Origin: Russula earlei
Lineage: Eukaryota > Basidiomycota > Agaricomycetes > Russulales > Russulaceae
Length of the DNA stretch: 64,000 nucleotides
Direction: 5' to 3'
Assembly (NCBI GenBank): GCA_025769875.1
Contig: JAGFNK010000049.1
Location: 1 to 64,000 of the forward strand
A program made the position numbers and the translations under genes. Below, one piece after another: positions 57,914-64,000 of this stretch (its first letter is position 1; the number at the start of each line of letters is the position of its first letter). The notes beneath the pieces are model-generated. The model was not told where the DNA came from and made no database searches. It saw nothing but the letters and a program-made list of their open reading frames with translations.

Positions 57914-60900
57914 ATGCCATCCTCTGACCACGACTCCATGCCGCCCCCCTCTCTGCCCACCCCAACACCCACCGTCGAGTACAAGAAGGACGGGTCCGTC
58001 TCTCGCATGCGCTCGCACAGGGGCAACGTTCCCCAGCTCCCACAGACCAAGCTCTGTCCGTTCTGTCCCGCAAAATTCACCCGCACAACTCATCTCAATC
58101 GCCATCTTCGCAATCGTACGCATTCTCTCCTTCCTCCTCTTCCTCTCTTGCCGACAGTTGCATTGATCGCGCCCCCAGATACTAACGAGCGCCTATATCG
58201 GTGTGAGGTACGTAAGTCGCACAACCAAACGTACTTCGTGTCCCTAATCCTTCCTACTCGCAAGGTCTGCGGAGCCCAGTTTACGAGGAGCGATCTTCTT
58301 GCCCGGCACAAAAGAAGTTGCGGAGAATCGTGAGTGTCATTTGTCCTTATATCGCGTTTGCACCTCTGCATTCCTTCCTCTTCGATCGCTGTGACTGGTT
58401 TGCTACGCCTCGGTCCATGCTAGATGCCTGTAGGTTCAATTTAATGTTATGTATGCGGAAGAGGATATCACGGATGCTCTGAATATGGCTTGGAACGCCC
58501 AGTACTGGGACCCCTCGCTAGTAACGTTCTATGTCCTCCTGACGGTCGCGATGCTTGAGCAACCGTAGCACGTTTTCGTGTCTCTCATCTGTATCCAGAT
58601 GTACATCTTCAGGGCCTGAGTACATGCTGCTCGACGGGCTACATATTGCTTCCTTCCTCCACCTGTCCTTGTTGTCGTCAGGATACGTCTCTCACACCTT
58701 ACTTGACAGTCATCCCATAAGTCGGTCCCGGAAACGCTCTTGTCAAGCGTGCACTAGTCTCAAAGTCAAGTGCGACCTGCGCCAACCCTGTTCGAAATGT
58801 CGGGCGCGGGGACGTGAATGCGTATATGCAACCGAAGAAGGCCCCAAGGAAAGTATTGCCAGCTCCTCAAACGGCCAGCAGAACCCCGAATCGCGGTTCT
58901 CAGGTCCCATCGTCAGGCTGGACGCTTCAGCAGGTTTCGACCCATCCACGCTTGAACGCGGCTCAACCGATGCCCTTTCTGCTACCTTCCCAGAACTCTC
59001 ACTGATTGAGGAAGCCAGCCGTGCGATTTCCCAACCGCTCAGCGAGGCAAATTTGGCCGCGTTTCTGGAAGGCGCACCCAGATTACATCACGGTGCCATG
59101 TCGCTTCCTACAATCGATGCCGACTCGGATATAACTGCCTCATCCTTCCGCGTAGGGCAAAATCATGCGTTTACAGCCTTTGGCGCCTCTGAGGTTGCTG
59201 GTCACTCAAGGGGCTTGCATGGTTTCTCATCCACCATGTTTGAGCCATTCTTCCGCGACGTTTTTTCAATACAGGAAGAATCATCGCAGCAAAACGAATG
59301 CGTCGCTCCTCTTCTTCATGCTCCTGACACAGGGACGCTTGTGGACGGATTCAGTCAGCCCGACTACACACTGACTTTTCCGAACGACGTGCAGTCGCTC
59401 GATGCCAACCTTGATAAGACTCTCATGTCAGATCTGTTGATGAATGTCTACTGCGACAAGGCACCGGTGCCACTGTCAACGCAGGAGCCGTCACCGGCTT
59501 CCATATACGTTGCGTCCACTCTTCCAGCAGCGCTGCCGCCACCACTAGCAGTGCCTAACGTACAGCCAATGTATCCGTCAAACGTGATAAGTGACCCCTC
59601 CAGGCCGCCATTGTATACACAGAAGGACTTGGATCAACTCCTTCCAGCTCCGCATCAAGTGGATGCCGGACCACCAGACCCGACAACCGAGGAGTTGCAG
59701 CAATATCGTGAGTTTACTGACCCATGTTTCTCTCCGGTATCTTGATGATTTTGTAGTCTATGTCTTCTTGACCGCATTTCTTCCTCAAATTCCCGTAGTT
59801 CATACCCCGACGCTGCGCTTTGAACTGAAACCTCCGATGTTGCTGAGGGCGATGCAGGCCTGCGGCGCCTTGTTTGTCAAGACACCCGTCGCACAAGCAT
59901 TCGTGGAGAAGATGCTTTGCACATCTCGTGATGTCCTCATTCGCGAATTTGTGAGAACTGAAATTCGATTGATAACGGGCCAACGTCTAACTGACGCTGG
60001 TTACAGGCCGGACCCTCGTCAGATCCCAGGCACCAAATCCATTCCATTATGACCTTGATATTGTTACAAACAATTGGTTTGTTTCATCAAGATCCACAGC
60101 AGAGGGCATCATCAAATATATATCATGGAATGCTCGTTCTGGTGATTTAAATTCTATCTCTCGTTGTTAAAAACTCATCATAAGTAAGATGATTCGACAA
60201 CACCATCTCATCGAGCGCAGCACTTCCTGGGAGCATCAGGTATTTCCAACAACGGATCCCGATGTCTTGGAAGCGACGTGGCGCAATTGGGCTGTGCATG
60301 AGGCCATTAAACGGTATTTGCATTTTGCCTGAAGCTAGGTCTATGTGGATTCTCACATGTGGGCTGTTTTTTTAGCGTGGTCTGCTTGGCATATTGCCAC
60401 GATCAAGCGCATCGCATTTTCTTCTCGTTACCTCCGTCGTTCTCGCCAGAAGAACTTGCCATATGTCTACCATGCGACGATGAACTGTGGGCGGCCAAAA
60501 CCCCGCTCGAGTGGTCACAGTTACTCCTTGCACCGTCACCTTATGGTAGCGTTGAGGAACGGATACATGGCGTGCCAATGCACCGCGCATTCGCCGCTGT
60601 TGGGCTAGAGTGCCCAAACGTGACCGCGTACAGTATCTGCTTCCCCAGAGCCTCCAAAAGAACTCAGTGCGGTTTCGCCATTCGGACACTTTATTCTATT
60701 ACAAGCTCTTTTGGCGGAGCTATTTCGCCGATGTTCTAGAGCTGATTCACCAACCGCAAGTCCTGATCCGGGGGGTGAGGAACAAGTCAACGAGCATGTA
60801 TATGCCATGCAGCTTGCGCTCCATCGCTGGCTGCAGATGTGGCTCAAGACCCCCAACGCCAACGCATCTCCGGACGGGAACTTGCAGGACGGCGCCGAGA

Positions 60901-61529
60901 CATGCGACAAGTTCATTCGGAACTTCATGGCAGATCCGCTCCCTCACTATTGGCTCGCACACCTGCTACTCCTCGCTTTCCAGGAGGGCCTACCGCCCTT
61001 CTGCGCACGGGAGGCGTTACAGGCGCGAGGAATCGAGTCGTCGGAGATACAAGGGCTACATGAACCATCACCATTCGCGCCATCCGATTATGCCCCGTCA
61101 CCCTTCTCCTCGTCCTCATTCGCTCCGTCGCCCTTCTCGAGCAGCGGCCTGAGTTCGGGTTCTTCCCCCGTACTGTCGACCACGCCTCCCCCAGCGTACA
61201 GATCACCGTCCGGCCTACCACCACCCTCGGGTTCAGGAACGGCTCGATTCGGCGTTTCGGGACCAGGCACGCCTGATGGGGCGCAGTTCCACTTGGTCAA
61301 ACGATGGCTGTACTATATTCGTATGTTCCTCCGGCGCACTCAAGGCAGCCCAACGATCGTATGGGACGAGCTGATGAAGATTCGACTGTCCGGATGGCAG
61401 GGAGACGAGCCGTCATTGGGGCAGCAGCAGCGTACTGGTGGTGGCGCACCAAAAGGCGAAGATTTGGCATGCTGCTGTCAAGAGGAAGCCGGATTGATCG
61501 GATTCTTTGAAGAGAAAATGCGCATCTAG
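57914..61529 (+). CDS. Transcription factor with C2H2 fingers, Zn2Cys6 cluster and fungal-specific middle domain (947 aa)
   Basis: Nine exons, all joining in frame: 57914-58115, 58179-58207, 58265-58329, 58710-59707, 59757-59950, 60007-60141, 60189-60313, 60376-60609 and 60668-61529. Residues about 48-98 hold two fingers (CPFCPAKFTRTTHLNRHLRNH, CX2CX12HX3H; and CEVC...RHKRSC, CX2CX12HX3C) interrupted by two introns. At about residues 109-135 a binuclear cluster follows: CQACTSLKVKC, then CSKCRARGREC (CX2CX6CX5CX2CX6C). The fungal-specific regulatory domain is recognisable (FLTAFLPQIPVVHTPTLRF, LLQTIGLFHQDPQQRASSN, AVSPFGHFILLQALLAELF). The combination matches C2H2-plus-Zn2Cys6 regulators known in fungi, such as the melanin regulator Cmr1/Pig1 type. 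Target genes unknown. The 380-nt intron 3 is much longer than the rest and may hide another small exon. Confidence 0.88.
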
Positions 61530-64000
61530 AGATTGTTGTGCTGTGCTGGTTATATTCGTTCGTTTGTTGGGCATATTGCTGTTTGTTGTATGTATGTATG
61601 TATGTGGTCGAGGCCATGTCTTCTGATTTTGATTGTAAGAGTAAACTGTACTTGGTCATGTTTTGGTTGTATCTCATTAGTGATCAATGTGGTAAAGGAC
61701 CCGCGCGCTCAAACTGAAAGGTGCCACCAGGAGCCATTTGAACTTACCGGCTTCACTTTGATATCGATAATGACGTACACAATATTCACTGGGTGCAGAT
61801 AATGTACGAGCGAAAAAATTTGTATTAAACCACAAATGGGGGCTTGGTGGCGGAGTCGGCAAAATCACCCGCTTCGCTTCCTTCTCAACAATATTCCGGG
61901 GTAAAACAAAACTACCGGGCCTCGCCCCGTTGAGATAGGGGTTACTTGTATGGATGGGATACATCGTTTCCTCACAGGATCAACCGTTCAAGAGCCGCTC
62001 TCGTTGATGACGGTCAGATGGGGATGGCGTTGGCCAGAACGGCGCCCGCCTGAGCAAGAGACGAGGCGTAAAGTCGGTGGGTGGGGGGGCCGGGCAAGAA
62101 GGTTTAGAGTTCCAAGAGGGGTCACCATCGTCGATGCGTACCGTACCGTACCGTACGTGAAGAAGGTGGCGAAGTGCTCGAAACGCAGCAATATGCCACG
62201 TGGATGGCGACGTTCCACGGTCAGTCACAGTCGGCCAGTGGTTCCTGCAACGCAACGAACGTCACTTGTTATAGCAACGCTGCCATAAGTGCGTGGCCGC
62301 GGTGGCCCGTTCTGGTTTCTGGCGCCAGGAGGCAAAGCCCTTGTGACACCGATTTGTGCCGATGTCCAGTCCAGATCATCTTTGACGCACACAGAACATT
62401 CTTCAGCCCACGTGGGCAGCCTTCTCCAACTTGACTCGGTGTGCGCGGGTACGGACGTGAGAACGCGCAGCGAACAGGGCCCGCACCTCTCGGTCTCGGA
62501 AGCCGCGGATGGAGGAGGATATCTCTTTCTGGAAATCGCAGAACGTGTTGAGGCGACAACTAAAAAGGCAGTGACAAGCTCAAAAAAAAAAAAAAAAAAA
62601 AAAGGAAGAAAAGAAAAGACTCGGATGGAAGGGGCCCACTGGCACGCGCCCTGTGCTCAAGTTTGGATCATCGAGCAGCTGCCAGGAAAAGGAAAAGGTC
62701 GCGGTTCCGCCCTTCTCATTCGCGGCGTGCGATGGCGAGGAAGGCCGAAGGGGGTGGGGGGACTCGTGAGTCCCTGGGGGGCTCGGGTGGACGGAAGCAC
62801 ACGCCGTGAATTGCGTCCGAGGTGGTAGGAAAGGAAGAAACGCGTGACGCGTCGTCCCGTACCCTGTGGGTATTATTGGACTTCAACGAACGCCAGGGGC
62901 CTGGACGTCCACATGGGTTTTGGGGTCATTTCCGTCGTACCAACGGTGAATTGAAGAGGGGTGGCGTGATGGACCGAGAAAGCAGGGACCCCACTTGGTG
63001 TGGACGACGCGGGACGGACGGTGACGGTTTTGGACGTGCGAATCGTTATAATGTCCGATGTGCGAGGAAATTTACTCACTCACGGGACGCGAGTGCGAGG
63101 TGCGACGGCGGGATGGATATTATTGCGCGTCGGCGAGGCGATGCGGACTATCAAAAGGAGGACCCCCCACGGACGGTGATGATCGTTATCAATGGTCATC
63201 CATCACGCTTATAATGTTCTCGGCGCTGATTGGATCGTTGGTTCATGTTCCGGGCGGGCCTCCATACAGTTCTCTCTCGGCTTCCCGTTCCTTTCCATAC
63301 CAGTGCTGGTTGCAAACTACCAAGCGTGGCGCAACGGTGGCGGCCAACATGGGCCGATTGAACCAGCCCCGTTCCTGGTCGTTAAGACGCGATCCTGAAT
63401 GGGGACGCTCTGATTAGCGTGGTAGAATATCTTGAGACTCCCACGTCCTGTGAAGGTCGCTTGCGTTCTGATGGATGGTATTGTAGTGTTGTAGCATGTA
63501 ACGTACGTACATCGCGCGCCCATGGCACGAGCGAGCGCGGCGCAGCACAGCCAGCGTGATTGGCATATGCGGCGCAAATCGAAGCTTCGAATCTCAGGGT
63601 ATCACGGTGTTCTCTCCGATTGACACGACTTCGCACGAGTCTAAATCAATGTTCGTCGGGAGCCCAGTTCTGATACGGACGACAGGAAACTGTTTCGAGC
63701 GACCGCTTCCACTTTCCGAACAGCGGTGGGTGTCATGGGTCTCTCAATGTGCTTGCGCACAGGCACAGGCCTGGCATGTGGTGCCGACTCGGATGTCGGT
63801 ATGGCGACGTTTATGTCGGACTATCGGGGCTGTTGTCCATCGTACACTCGATTTGCCAATGTCTCTCGGTCGCGAGTCTCTCCTCTGGTCCAGACCGCTG
63901 GACGATTTGACCTGTCAGAGCGCACCATCGATCCAGCCTTCTGCATAAAAGCTATTTGTTTATGAGACCACATCCAGGCTTGCTTGCCAGTGACTTCATG
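61530..64000. other. 2.5 kb to window end without a supported gene
   Basis: Contains a (TATG)n stretch (about 61589-61604), a perfect CGTAC x4 tandem repeat (62137-62156) and a 22-nt poly-A run (62582-62603). Open frames on both strands are short and lack domain motifs. Confidence 0.45.
62137..62156 (+). repeat. CGTAC x4 tandem repeat
   Basis: Four perfect pentamer copies in non-coding sequence. Confidence 0.95.

Noticed and set aside
61820..61930. Possible tRNA or small RNA near a GGTGGCGGAGTCGGCAAAA sequence
   Set aside because: No cloverleaf with a 7-bp acceptor stem or T arm could be formed.

Overview
The window looks like nuclear DNA from a filamentous basidiomycete, probably an Agaricomycete. 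Protein-coding genes are split by many short introns (about 50-100 nt, GT-AG with a few GC-AG). The gene families are typical of that group: DUF6535 membrane proteins, fungal-type DUF262 proteins, Zn2Cys6 regulators and a secreted Cys-rich glycoprotein. There are degraded Ty3/gypsy and Ty1/copia elements, and no operons. All gene models here were assembled by hand from reading frames, splice sites and family motifs.

Layout. 0-4.6 kb: a gypsy pol remnant with its 3' LTR, abutting a truncated, inverted copia element with its 5' LTR. 6.3-7.6 kb: nicotinamide riboside kinase (minus), with a 12-nt exon. 9.9-11.8 kb: a non-canonical G-protein alpha subunit (plus) with a frameshift. 14.7-17.4 kb: a long ankyrin-repeat protein. 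17.4-25.2 kb: no gene I can support. 25.2-29.0 kb: a C2H2 zinc-finger protein and a probable mitochondrial membrane protein.

29.5-46.0 kb is a rearranged block. Two direct copies of a roughly 4-kb segment (about 29.9-33.9 and 41.4-46.0 kb) each carry a DUF6535 gene and the remains of an unknown coiled-coil gene. Between them lie a kinase-like gene, a 350-bp inverted-repeat element, and fragments of Vps39/Vam6, of a Nudix/DUF4743 protein, of a second kinase-like copy (with a 31-bp perfect hairpin) and of a DUF262 gene. Most of these are broken.

46.7-61.5 kb is gene-dense again: a BTB/POZ protein, a secreted glycoprotein (two GC-AG introns, frameshifts in exon 1), an intron-containing tRNA-His, a RING protein, a mannose-1-phosphate guanylyltransferase of bacterial (ManC) type fused to a fungal-looking N-terminus, a membrane protein with a long disordered tail, and a 947-residue transcription factor with both C2H2 and Zn2Cys6 fingers. 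The last 2.5 kb shows nothing I can support.

The genes do not form one pathway. The strongest leads are the bacterial-type ManC gene, a candidate for horizontal transfer bracketed by a diverged duplicate of its RING neighbour, and the gene-fragment block at 29.5-46 kb.
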